In this document: positions 8,832 through 16,858 of the stretch, piece by piece | Layout of the letters: each line of letters opens with the position of its first letter | Numbering within the stretch: position 1 is the stretch's first letter | DNA from: Variovorax sp. OAS795 | Lineage (GTDB): Bacteria; Pseudomonadota; Gammaproteobacteria; Burkholderiales; Burkholderiaceae_C | NCBI RefSeq assembly: GCF_040546685.1 | Contig: NZ_JBEPOH010000002.1 | Span: 744,001 to 808,000 of the forward strand | Direction: 5' to 3' | Length of the DNA stretch: 64,000 nucleotides | Translations under genes and position numbers: made by a program | The notes under the pieces: generated by a model | What the model saw: only the letters and a program-made list of their open reading frames with translations | What the model was told of the DNA's origin: nothing | Databases searched by the model: none

Positions 8832-9800
8832 TTATCGCGCGAGGAACGCCAGCGCGGTGGGCACGAACTCCGCGTGGAACTGGAAGATGCCGCCATGTCC
8901 CGCATCGGGGTAGATGACCAGCGTGCCGTGCGGAAGCCGGCGTGCCAGGTCGTGCGAGTTCGATGTCGGAACCATGCGGTCGTCGTCACCGTTGGCGACG
9001 AGCACGGGCTGCTCCACCACCGACAGGTCGACGGGCGCCTTCTTGCCCCAGGCCGCGAGTGCCCGCAACTGCGCCATGTAGGCGGTGATCGTGATGTCCT
9101 TGTCGCGGTGGTCCGTGCGTTCCTTCAGCCGCTGCAGGAAGGCCTTGCCCGACTCGATGCCGCCGAGCGTGCGCGTGAAGAACAGGAACTGCTTCGGATC
9201 CTGGCCCGTGAACAGGCCGCGCAGCAGGTCGTAGTTGGCGACGCGGGCCACCGTGCTGATGCCCTCGCCGCCTGCGGGGCCCGTGCCCGCGAGGATCATC
9301 CTGCGCACGAGCTGCGGCTCCTTCAGCACGATCTCCTGCGCGATCATGCCGCCCATCGAGAAGCCGAAGAGATCGACCTGCCCGAAGCCCTTCGCCTTGA
9401 TGAAGGTGATGGCGTCGTCGGCCATCTCTTCCATCGCGCTGGAGGGCGATCCGCTGCTCGCGCCGACGCCGCGGTTGTCGAAGGCGATCACGTGGTGCCT
9501 GGCCGCGATACCGTCCATGATGCGCGGATCCCAGTTGTCCAGCACCGCGGCCAGGTGGACCAGGAACACCACGGGCGTGCCGCCGTTCTGCGTTCCCATC
9601 TCGCGGTAGGCGAAGTCGATGCCGCCCGCCGAGATGGATTGCGTGGGAACGTTGGCCCAGGTCACGCGCGGCGCCAGGTCCGTGGACGGTGCACGGGTCC
9701 TCGTGCCGTCGGCCGGTGCATCGGCGGCCCCGGCCGGTTGCGAAAGGGCCGATGCGGCCAACGCGAGGGCGAGCGCGGCGGCTTTGGACGAATGGCGCAT
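8832..9800 (-). CDS. Exported alpha/beta-fold hydrolase
   Basis: The 322-residue protein starts with a Sec-type signal peptide (hydrophobic ALALALAASALS, cleavage probably after AGA near residue 26). An alpha/beta hydrolase domain follows, with the oxyanion region near VVFLVHLAA and the nucleophile elbow GFSMGGM. The acid is probably in VANGDDDRMVP and the catalytic His in DAGHGG. It resembles haloperoxidase/esterase-like members, and the substrate is unknown. It is the third gene of a TetR-linked operon, 29 bases after the SDR gene. Export of a hydrolase behind two soluble reductases is somewhat odd and may mean it is only loosely functionally linked. Confidence 0.85.
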   Translation of the reverse strand: MRHSSKAAALALALAASALSQPAGAADAPADGTRTRAPSTDLAPRVTWANVPTQSISAGGIDFAYREMGTQNGGTPVVFLVHLAAVLDNWDPRIMDGIAARHHVIAFDNRGVGASSGSPSSAMEEMADDAITFIKAKGFGQVDLFGFSMGGMIAQEIVLKEPQLVRRMILAGTGPAGGEGISTVARVANYDLLRGLFTGQDPKQFLFFTRTLGGIESGKAFLQRLKERTDHRDKDITITAYMAQLRALAAWGKKAPVDLSVVEQPVLVANGDDDRMVPTSNSHDLARRLPHGTLVIYPDAGHGGIFQFHAEFVPTALAFLAR

Positions 9801-9829
9801 TGCGCTGTCTCCGGTGGTGCGTGAACGCG

Positions 9830-10534
9830 TCAGGCCGTTTGCGGCAGGTAGCTGGGCCTGGGCGCGGTCATGCCGCGCCTGACCTGCTGGGTGAGCTCAT
9901 CGGCCAGCACCTCGTCGGCGCCGGCTTCGAGGCCGTCGAACGCGCGCGCGACGATGTCCTCGGCGCTCGACTTGGGCACATCGAAGCCACGCGTGAGGTC
10001 GGTGTCGACATAGGCCATGTGCAGCCCCAGCACCTGGGTCTTCTGCGCCGCGAGCTCGGTGCGCAGCGCATTGGTGAGCGACCACGCGGCCGACTTGCTC
10101 GCCGAATAGGCGGCCAGCTCGCCGCCATTGACCCACGAGGCGACCGACAGCACATTGAGCAGAGCGCCGCCGCCGTTGGCCTTGAGGATCGGCGCAAAGG
10201 CCTTGCTCACGCGCAGGACCGCAAAGAAGTTGGTCTCGAAGATGCGCCGCGCCACCTCTTCGCTGTCGGCCGCGAGAAAGCCGCCGGGCTGGGCGATGCC
10301 GGCGTTGTTGACCACCAGCGTCACGTCGGTTGCCAATGCCGCGGCGGCGGCCACGTCTTCGGGATTGTTGACGTCCAGCCGAAGGGCCTGGACGCCGGCT
10401 TGCGTGATGGTGGCGGTGTCGCGTGCACCCACGTAGACCTTGCGGGCACCGCGCGCGAGCAGCTCGCGTGCGAATGCCAGGCCGATGCCGCGATTGGCGC
10501 CCGTGACCAGGGCGACGGAATTCTCGATCTTCAT
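9830..10534 (-). CDS. Short-chain dehydrogenase/reductase
   Basis: The 234-residue classical SDR has the cofactor motif TGANRGIG near residue 12, NNAG in strand 4 and the catalytic YSASK. It would oxidise or reduce a carbonyl/alcohol with NAD(P)H. I chose the start MKIENSVALV because GGAGA sits 6 bases upstream; an in-frame ATG four codons earlier has no such site. It lies 48 bases downstream of the MDR reductase gene and 29 bases upstream of the hydrolase gene in the same operon. The substrate cannot be told from the sequence. Confidence 0.88.
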   Translation of the reverse strand: MKIENSVALVTGANRGIGLAFARELLARGARKVYVGARDTATITQAGVQALRLDVNNPEDVAAAAALATDVTLVVNNAGIAQPGGFLAADSEEVARRIFETNFFAVLRVSKAFAPILKANGGGALLNVLSVASWVNGGELAAYSASKSAAWSLTNALRTELAAQKTQVLGLHMAYVDTDLTRGFDVPKSSAEDIVARAFDGLEAGADEVLADELTQQVRRGMTAPRPSYLPQTA

Positions 10535-10582
10535 GGGAATCTCCAAATGGATAAAAAAGAAGGGGACCTGTACCGCTTGCCC

Positions 10583-11584
10583 CTATCGCACCTTGACGAC
10601 CACCTTGCCCCGGGCGCGTCCCTGGGCGAGGTACTCGAGGGCTTCCTTCGCCTGCTCGAACGGAAACACCTTGTCGATCACCGGGCGGATGCGCTCGGCC
10701 GCGAGGAGTCCGCCGATCTCGGCGAGCTGGTGCCCGTCGGGGCGGGCAAAGAGAAACGAGTAGCTGACGCCGCGCTGCTTTGCGAGCCGCTTGATCTTTC
10801 GGCTCATCATCGCGAACACGAAGGTCAGGACGAAGTTCAGCCCGCGCGCCCGGGCGAACGCCGCGTCCAGCGGCCCGACCAGCGAGACCATCGCGCCGCC
10901 CGGCTTGAGGATGCCGACCGCCTTTTCCATCGCGTCGCCCCGCACCGTGCCCAGCACCGCGTCGTAGCCGCGCAGCACGTTCTCGAATTCCTGCTTCTTG
11001 TAGTCGACGATCTCGTCGGCGCCGAGGCCGCGTACCAGTTCGACGTTGCCCGTGCTGGTGGTCGTTCCGACCTTGGCGCCCAGGTGCTTGGCCAGCTGAA
11101 TGGCAAACGTACCGATACCGCCGGAGCCCGCCGGGATGAACACCTGCTGGCCGGCTTGAAGTTTCAAGCGCTCCTTCAGTGCTTGCCACGAAGTGAGCCC
11201 GACCATGGGCATCGATGCGGCCTGCACGAAGTCCAGGTTGGCCGGCTTCAGCGCGGCAGCGCCTTCGGGTACCGCCGCGAACTCGGCGATCGAGCCCGCG
11301 CCCGTGTCGAAAATGCTGGCGAAGATCGCATCGCCTGGCTTGAAGCGGGTCACGCGGCTGCCGACTTCCATCACCACGCCGGCGAGGTCGCTGCCCAGCG
11401 TGGCCGGAAACTCGAACTTCACGACAGCCTTGAAGAGCCCCGTCGGGATCATGTTGTCGATCGGGTTGACGCCCGCGGCGTGCACCTGCACCAGCAGCTC
11501 GTCGGGCTCGAGGGTGGGGCGGGGTACCTCGGTGAACCCGATGTCGGGCGATTTGCCGTAGCGCTTGAAGGTGAGTGCTTTCAT
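10583..11584 (-). CDS. MDR-family NADP-dependent (quinone) oxidoreductase
   Basis: The 333-residue protein is a zinc-independent medium-chain dehydrogenase/reductase of the quinone oxidoreductase type. It has the GroES-like N-terminal fold (VHAAGVNPIDN, ATLGSDLAGVV) and a Rossmann domain with the cofactor segment PAGSGGIGTFAIQLAKHLGA. Zinc-binding cysteines are absent. These enzymes reduce quinones or enones and often serve detoxification. It is the first gene of the operon behind a perfect ATGATG-type palindrome that recurs at the TetR gene, so TetR probably represses it. Confidence 0.88.
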   Translation of the reverse strand: MKALTFKRYGKSPDIGFTEVPRPTLEPDELLVQVHAAGVNPIDNMIPTGLFKAVVKFEFPATLGSDLAGVVMEVGSRVTRFKPGDAIFASIFDTGAGSIAEFAAVPEGAAALKPANLDFVQAASMPMVGLTSWQALKERLKLQAGQQVFIPAGSGGIGTFAIQLAKHLGAKVGTTTSTGNVELVRGLGADEIVDYKKQEFENVLRGYDAVLGTVRGDAMEKAVGILKPGGAMVSLVGPLDAAFARARGLNFVLTFVFAMMSRKIKRLAKQRGVSYSFLFARPDGHQLAEIGGLLAAERIRPVIDKVFPFEQAKEALEYLAQGRARGKVVVKVR

Positions 11585-11668
11585 GTCTTTCCTTGTTCAG
11601 GGCTGGAGCGGGTGTGCGAACGGAACGGCAGCGGCGCCGCGAACGCCACCCGCTTGGTCGTGTTTCGC

Positions 11669-11682
11669 ATGATGAGCATCAT
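11669..11682. promoter_or_regulatory. Candidate TetR operator upstream of the MDR-SDR-hydrolase operon
   Basis: The 14-base sequence ATGATGAGCATCAT is an inverted repeat with perfect 6-base arms and a 2-base centre. On the minus strand it overlaps a -10-like TATGAT. The flanking bases (GTTTCGC before, ATATNT after) are shared with the site at the TetR gene, which strongly suggests one repressor for both. Confidence 0.6.
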
Positions 11683-11725
11683 ATTTATGGGCGAAGAAGA
11701 AGGGCATGGCTGCACGGCGCCGGAA

Positions 11726-12313
11726 TCAGCGCGCGGCCAGCTGCTTCAGCGCCGCCTCGCACAGGCTGGCCGAGAGCGCGGGTTCGTCGACCGCGCGCGC
11801 CAGCACCAGCGTGCCCACCAGCGTGGCGACGGTCGCGAGTGCGCGTTCGTGGGCAGCGGGCTGCCCCCAGTCCGGCGACTGGCGAGCGACGAAATCGATC
11901 ATTTCCTTGATGTGGCGCGTGGTCACGCGGCGCACTTCGGGCGCCTGGCGCGGCGTTTCGGAGCCCAGTGCCGCCAGCGGGCAACCTAGCTCCACCTGCG
12001 CCACATGCTCGGGCGAAAGGTAGGTGCGCATCATGGAAGCCAGGGCCTGTTCCGACGGCACGCTGGCCACGACGCTGGCGGTTGCGGCGGCCGTTTCGGC
12101 GCATGCACGGGCCGCGGCTTCGGCCAGCATGGCCTCGCGGGACGGAAAGTGGGCATAGAAGGCGCCGTGCGTGAGCCCGGCCTCCTTCATGATGTCGGCC
12201 ACACCCGTGCCGTCATAGCCGCTGCGGCGGATCGCCCGCGCGGCCGCGGAGACGATGCGCTCATGCGACGCTTCCTTGGCGGCTGTCCTAGCGTTGTGCT
12301 TTGCGTTTCGCAT
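11726..12313 (-). CDS. TetR-family repressor
   Basis: The 195-residue protein has a TetR N-terminal DNA-binding domain (ERIVSAAARAIRRSGYDGTG, then ADIMKEAGLTHGAFYAHFPS) and a ligand domain of the type that follows in AcrR-like proteins. The start MRNAKHN is chosen because the upstream in-frame ATGs lie inside the promoter: the -10 hexamer ends 7 bases before this ATG. The mRNA would therefore be nearly leaderless. An operator palindrome overlaps this promoter and a matching one precedes the neighbouring operon. It is likely autoregulated and induced by a reactive small molecule handled by the reductases. Confidence 0.87.
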   Translation of the reverse strand: MRNAKHNARTAAKEASHERIVSAAARAIRRSGYDGTGVADIMKEAGLTHGAFYAHFPSREAMLAEAAARACAETAAATASVVASVPSEQALASMMRTYLSPEHVAQVELGCPLAALGSETPRQAPEVRRVTTRHIKEMIDFVARQSPDWGQPAAHERALATVATLVGTLVLARAVDEPALSASLCEAALKQLAAR

Positions 12314-12349
12314 GATGCGTATCATATGTGTTTGCAGAACGCATGTCAA
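12312..12349 (-). promoter_or_regulatory. TetR gene promoter with overlapping operator
   Basis: On the minus strand a consensus -35 TTGACA (12344-12349) is followed after exactly 17 bases by TATGAT (12321-12326), an excellent sigma-70 promoter. The palindrome ATGATGCGTATCAT (12312-12325) covers the -10 and reaches into the start codon. Occupation would block RNA polymerase directly, as expected for autorepression. Confidence 0.7.
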
Positions 12350-12389
12350 GCACCGCGGCCGCTGCCGATCCGGATCGCCGCTCCGTGCG

Positions 12390-14111
12390 TCACAGGAGGT
12401 CCTCGTCCACCACCAGCGACAGCAGCGACCAGCGCAGGCGCTGCGGCCAGCTCGTTTCCGGCTCGCGGCGCAGCACCCGGCGCTGCCCGTCGCGCAGGAA
12501 GCTCCATTGCAGGCCGCCGCCGTCCGGCGCGGCGCTCACGGCAAAGCTCGCGGGCATGCGCACGCGCTGGATCAGGTCGGCCAGCTCGGCGGCGAGCGCG
12601 GGGCTGTCGACGATCAGGCCGAGCTCGGTGTTGCAGTGCGCGGAGCGCCGGTCCATGTTCATCGAGCCCACGTAGAACCAGCGCCGGTCGATCACTGCCA
12701 GCTTGGCGTGCAGCCGGCCGAGAGAGCCTCGCGCGCTTTCGGTGCCGCTCCAGGCGGGATGCGGTTCGCTGGCGGGCATGAGCTCATAGAGCGCGGCGCC
12801 CATCTGCAGCAGGGCGCCGCGGTAGCGTGCATAGCCGTGGTGCACCAGCGGCTCGTCGGTGGTGGCGAGCGAGTTGGTCATCACCGCCACGCGCGCACCG
12901 CCGCGGCTCGCATCGGCCAGCGCTTCGATCATGCGGGGCATGGGGACGAAGTAGGGCGAGACGACGAGCACCTCGGCGCGCGCCGTCCTGAAAAGGTCGA
13001 GGTTCGCGGCCATCACCGGGCCCATTGCCGGGCCTTCACGGCGCAGCGTTCCTTCGGGCTCGTCGGGGCTGCCGCCGGCATCGTCGACCGCAGCGCCTTG
13101 CATGGCGGCGTCGGCCACCACGCGCACTTTCGCGGGCACCAGGTCGACCCGCCCCTGCGCGATTTGCGCGCCGACCGGGCCACGTCCCAGCGCATCGCGC
13201 TCGTCGGCCGGCGGCAGCACGGGGCCGAGCTCGCTCAGCACCGCGGCGAAGCGCTCGCGCGCACCGGCCGCCGTGCCGCCGCCCGATGCGATGGCCTCGA
13301 ACGGGTAGGAGAGGGGCCCGTTCCAGAAGGCGTCGAAGCTCGCCGACAGCGCGCGCACCGCGGGCCCGGCCACGAGCGCGTCCATGTCGATGAAGTTGGC
13401 CGGCTTGCTGCGCCCGAAGTACGCGTCCGCGATGTTGCGCCCGCCGGTGATCGCGAAGCTGTTGTCGGCAATGAAGAGCTTGTTGTGCATGCGCCGGTTC
13501 ACGCGGCCGATCTCGTGCAGCGACAGCAGCACGCGCGTGCGAAGGCCGCCGCTGCGCACGGGCAGGGGGTTGAACACGCGCACCTGCACGTTGCCGTGCG
13601 TGGCCAGGCCGGCCAGCATCGGGTCGTCTCCGCCGGTGTACAGGTCGTCCACCAGCAGGCGCACGCGCACGCCGCGCGCGGCCGCATCGCGCAGCGCGCG
13701 CAGGAACTGCCGCCCCGAGGCGTCGTCGGCCACCACGTAGTACTGCGCATCGAGCGTGTGGCGCGCGGCCTGCGCGAGCGCGATGCGTGCATCGAAGGCC
13801 TGGTCGCCGCCCGGCAGCAGGCGCACGCCGGAGATCTCGGTGGCTTCGCCCGCCGCACCTTCCATGTCCGGCAGCGACGCCGCGGCAATGCGTGCAAGCG
13901 CGCTGTCTTCCACGTCGGTGCGCGCATGCGATGCGATGCGGTGCACCTCGCCCGGCAGCGCGGCGCAGCCCGCCAGCAGCGAGAGCAGCGCCAAGGCCGC
14001 GGCGCACAGCACGCGGGCGAGCTCCATGTGATGCAGCGCGGCGATGCAGAACCGGCACGCAAGCGGTTCGCATGCGGCACGCCATGCGGCAAGAGACGGT
14101 GGGGTGTTCAT
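12390..14111 (-). CDS. Phospholipase-D-family protein, predicted lipoprotein
   Basis: This 573-residue protein has two HKD catalytic motifs, HNKLFIADNS from His209 and HAKLAVIDRR from His468, each followed by the GG/GS-x-N extension (ITGGRN and VGSMNMD). That is the cardiolipin-synthase/phospholipase D arrangement. A hydrophobic stretch ending in LLSLLAGC looks like a lipobox, which suggests membrane anchoring in the periplasm. The ATG at 14111 has a GAGGA site, but it puts 49 residues before the lipobox Cys. An internal ATG (MELARVL, 14027) gives a typical short signal peptide without a good ribosome site. It may make or exchange phosphatidyl groups. Confidence 0.85.
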   Translation of the reverse strand: MNTPPSLAAWRAACEPLACRFCIAALHHMELARVLCAAALALLSLLAGCAALPGEVHRIASHARTDVEDSALARIAAASLPDMEGAAGEATEISGVRLLPGGDQAFDARIALAQAARHTLDAQYYVVADDASGRQFLRALRDAAARGVRVRLLVDDLYTGGDDPMLAGLATHGNVQVRVFNPLPVRSGGLRTRVLLSLHEIGRVNRRMHNKLFIADNSFAITGGRNIADAYFGRSKPANFIDMDALVAGPAVRALSASFDAFWNGPLSYPFEAIASGGGTAAGARERFAAVLSELGPVLPPADERDALGRGPVGAQIAQGRVDLVPAKVRVVADAAMQGAAVDDAGGSPDEPEGTLRREGPAMGPVMAANLDLFRTARAEVLVVSPYFVPMPRMIEALADASRGGARVAVMTNSLATTDEPLVHHGYARYRGALLQMGAALYELMPASEPHPAWSGTESARGSLGRLHAKLAVIDRRWFYVGSMNMDRRSAHCNTELGLIVDSPALAAELADLIQRVRMPASFAVSAAPDGGGLQWSFLRDGQRRVLRREPETSWPQRLRWSLLSLVVDEDLL

Positions 14112-14197
14112 GGCGGTCCTCGGTGCATCGGATGCAAAGTGGCGATCGATGCAGGCAGTCTTCCGCGCGGCGTCCGCCGCAACAATTGAACGCAGCG

Positions 14198-14274
14198 CCT
14201 AGGTCGCCGCCGCTCCGCGACCGAGGGCACGGCCTAGTCCCGCGGCAGGGTGCGGGTGGCCGTCGGACTAGGCC
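14198..14274. promoter_or_regulatory. CTAG-centred repeats upstream of the two-component genes
   Basis: A perfect inverted repeat with 10-base arms, GGCCTAGTCC (14231-14240) and GGACTAGGCC (14265-14274), lies before the response regulator gene. A third CCTAGG (14198-14203) is upstream. The three CTAG cores are spaced 35 and 34 bases apart. CTAG is normally rare, so the set looks like regulator-binding sites, possibly for the adjacent response regulator. Confidence 0.45.
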
Positions 14275-14364
14275 TTTGGTGTAGGTGCGGGCGCTCGCTT
14301 ATTGGGGGCCTTTGCGCTAACCTGCATCCAGCACGGGGAGGGTCAACGTAGACGAGAGGCCTGT

Positions 14365-15048
14365 ATGAAGGTTCTGCTGGTCGATGACCACGAGATCGTC
14401 TGGAACGGCACGCGCCTGCTGCTGGAGCGCATGGCCGCCGAGATCGAACCCGGCCGCCCGTTCCACTTCGAAGCCGTGCGGGACGCCGAACAGGCCTGCC
14501 AGCTGGACGCCGCCGGCATCGACCTGCTGCTGCTCGACTACCACCTGCCCCAGCTCTCCGGCGTGGCCGCGCTCAAGGCCGTGAAGGCGCACTTCGAGGC
14601 CACGCCCGTGTGCATGCAGTCGGCCGAGAGCTCGCCGCAGCGCGTGCGCGAGGTCATCGAGGCCGGCGCGGCCGGCTTCATTCCCAAGTCGTACCGGCTC
14701 GAGGACATGGAGGCGGCGCTGCGCGTGGTGCTGCGCCACCGGGTCTACCTGCCGGCCGAGTTCGTGCTGGCCGACGACGTGACCCGCGCGCGCGACGCCG
14801 ACGAACTGCCGCGCGAAGACCTCGCCCGCTTCCTTCGCGTCGAGCTCTCTCCGCGCCAACGCCAGGTGCTGGCGCTGGCCATCCGCGGCATGCCGGCCAA
14901 GCTGATCGCGCGCCAGCTGCTGATTGCCGAGGGCACGGTGAAGGTGCACCTGTCGATGGTCTACCGGGCGCTGGGCGCGCGCAACCGCACCGACGCCCTG
15001 TGCCGCGTCTTCGACGCGCAGGCGGCATGGGCGCTCGAGGCCACCTAG
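14365..15048 (+). CDS. LuxR/NarL-type response regulator
   Basis: The 227-residue protein has an N-terminal receiver domain (VLLVDDHEIV, phospho-acceptor Asp58 in LLLLDYHLP) and a C-terminal LuxR helix-turn-helix (LSPRQRQVLALAIRGMPAKL, then IAEGTVKVHLSMVYRALGA). The start MKVLLVDDHE has an upstream GAGAGG. The sensor kinase gene begins one base after its stop, so they form a cognate pair. CTAG-centred repeats precede the gene. Signal and targets are unknown; the large fusion gene 3' of the kinase is a plausible target. Confidence 0.9.
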   Translation: MKVLLVDDHEIVWNGTRLLLERMAAEIEPGRPFHFEAVRDAEQACQLDAAGIDLLLLDYHLPQLSGVAALKAVKAHFEATPVCMQSAESSPQRVREVIEAGAAGFIPKSYRLEDMEAALRVVLRHRVYLPAEFVLADDVTRARDADELPREDLARFLRVELSPRQRQVLALAIRGMPAKLIARQLLIAEGTVKVHLSMVYRALGARNRTDALCRVFDAQAAWALEAT

Positions 15049-15049
15049 C

Positions 15050-16825
15050 ATGGCCGCCGCGCGCGACGAGCTCGACGAACGGCGCCTGCAGGTGGTTGCG
15101 GAGCAGGCCGTGGGCCTGCGCTGGCAGATCCTGCTCACCGCCGTGGTGGTGGCGGCCATCGTGTGGCGCGACGTTCCGGCGCCCTGGGTGCTCGGCTGGT
15201 TCGCGGCCGTGATCGCCAGCCGCGAGTGGCGCGCCGCGGCGCTCGCGCGCATGGCCGCCGACCGCACCCGCCCCATCGGCGAGCGGCTGCGCGCCACCGT
15301 GAACTGGAACGTGCTGATCGGCGCCTGCAACGGCTCGGCGGCGCTGTTCATGGTGCAGCTCGACCCGACGCTCGATGCCGTCCTGACGATGATCCTGGTG
15401 TCGTGGGGTGCGGGCGCGGTGTCCACCAGCGCCACCGTGATGCCCGCTTTCCTGGTCTACGCGGGCCTGCTCTTCGTGCCCACCGCAGCCATGTGGCTGC
15501 TGGCCGGCGGCTGGCTCGGCTGGGGCGTGGGCGCGCTGGTGCTGATGTTCTTCGGCGTGCAGACGCGCTTCGCGCGGCGCAACCTCGCGACCTTCGAGGA
15601 GTCGTTCGGCATCCGCGCCGAGAACCAGGCGCTGGCCCAGTCGCTGGAGTTCGAGCGCGCGCAGCTGGCCATCGCGCGCGACCAGGCGGTGAGCGCCAAC
15701 AACGACAAGAGCCGCTTCCTGGCCGGCGCCAGCCACGACCTGCGCCAGCCGCTGCAGGCAATGGCGCTCAACGTGGGCGCGCTGCGGCACGTGGCGATGG
15801 CGCCCGATGCGCGCGCGATCGTCGAGGTGGTCGACAGCAGCCTGGAGCAGCTGCGCGCCATGCTCGACGCGCTGCTCGATGTCTCCAAGCTCGATGCCGG
15901 CGTGGTCGTTGCCCAGCCCCAGCGCGTGCGGATCGACCGGCTGCTGACCGCCGTGGTGGCGAGCTTCGGCGCGGCGGCGTCGGCGCGCGATGTCGGGCTG
16001 CGCGCGGACTGTCCGCCGGGCCTGGAAGTGCAGACCGACCCCGACCTGCTGCGCCGCATGCTGGCCAACCTCGTGGACAACGCGATCAAGTTCTCGCCCA
16101 CGGGTGGGCAGGTCGAAGTGCAGGTCTGCGTGCGCGATGCCCCCGGCGCATCGACGGGCGAGGTCGAGCTGACCGTGCAGGACCGCGGCCCCGGCATCGC
16201 GCCCGAGAACCATCGCCTCGTGTTCGAGGACCTGGTGCAGCTCCAGGCGGTGGGCGCCGCCGCTGCGCATGCCGCGGGGCACGGCCTCGGCCTGGGCATC
16301 GTGCGGCGCATGGCCGAACTGCTGGGCGTGCCGGTCGAGCTCGAGTCCAGCCTCGGTGCGGGTGCCTGCTTCCGCCTGCGGCTGCCGCGCGCCATGCCGG
16401 ACGCCGGCGCACCCGAAGGTGAGCGCGGCGGCGCGCCCTGGAGCCTGGCCGGGCGCTGCGTGCTGGTGCTGGAGGACGACCCGATGGTGCGCGGCGCCTA
16501 CCTCAACGCGCTCGGGGCGATGGGCTGCCGCGTGCTGTCCGCCGCCACGCTCGACGAGGCGCTGGCGCAGGTCGGGGAGCCCGACGCGGTGGTGGTCGAC
16601 TGCCGGCTCGGCGGCGGCGTCTCGGGCTTCGAAGCCGCCGAGCGGCTGCGCGGGCAGCGCCGCGCATCGCCCGCACTGCCCGCACTGCCGATCGTCATGG
16701 TCACCGCCGACACCGGCCCGGCCGTGGTCGAGGCCGCGCGGCGCCAGGCGCTGCCGCTGCTGCGCAAGCCGGTCGACGACCGGGGGCTCGGCCGCGCGCT
16801 GGCCGCAGCCATCGAAGGTTCCTGA
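15050..16825 (+). CDS. Membrane hybrid histidine kinase
   Basis: The 591-residue protein has an N-terminal membrane region with about six hydrophobic segments (residues 25-175) and no large periplasmic sensor domain. A short coiled linker and a HisKA domain follow, with His229 in AGASHDLRQPLQ. The HATPase domain carries ANLVDNAIKFS, DRGPGIA and GHGLGLGIV. A C-terminal receiver begins at VLVLEDDPMV with acceptor Asp517 in VVVDCRLGGG. The internal receiver suggests phosphatase or relay control of the partner regulator. It starts one base after the response regulator stop. The signal may be sensed within the membrane, but nothing in the sequence identifies it. Confidence 0.9.
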   Translation: MAAARDELDERRLQVVAEQAVGLRWQILLTAVVVAAIVWRDVPAPWVLGWFAAVIASREWRAAALARMAADRTRPIGERLRATVNWNVLIGACNGSAALFMVQLDPTLDAVLTMILVSWGAGAVSTSATVMPAFLVYAGLLFVPTAAMWLLAGGWLGWGVGALVLMFFGVQTRFARRNLATFEESFGIRAENQALAQSLEFERAQLAIARDQAVSANNDKSRFLAGASHDLRQPLQAMALNVGALRHVAMAPDARAIVEVVDSSLEQLRAMLDALLDVSKLDAGVVVAQPQRVRIDRLLTAVVASFGAAASARDVGLRADCPPGLEVQTDPDLLRRMLANLVDNAIKFSPTGGQVEVQVCVRDAPGASTGEVELTVQDRGPGIAPENHRLVFEDLVQLQAVGAAAAHAAGHGLGLGIVRRMAELLGVPVELESSLGAGACFRLRLPRAMPDAGAPEGERGGAPWSLAGRCVLVLEDDPMVRGAYLNALGAMGCRVLSAATLDEALAQVGEPDAVVVDCRLGGGVSGFEAAERLRGQRRASPALPALPIVMVTADTGPAVVEAARRQALPLLRKPVDDRGLGRALAAAIEGS

Positions 16826-16858
16826 AAAATCCGCGAGCCATCGCGCGAGGAGTCGAAC

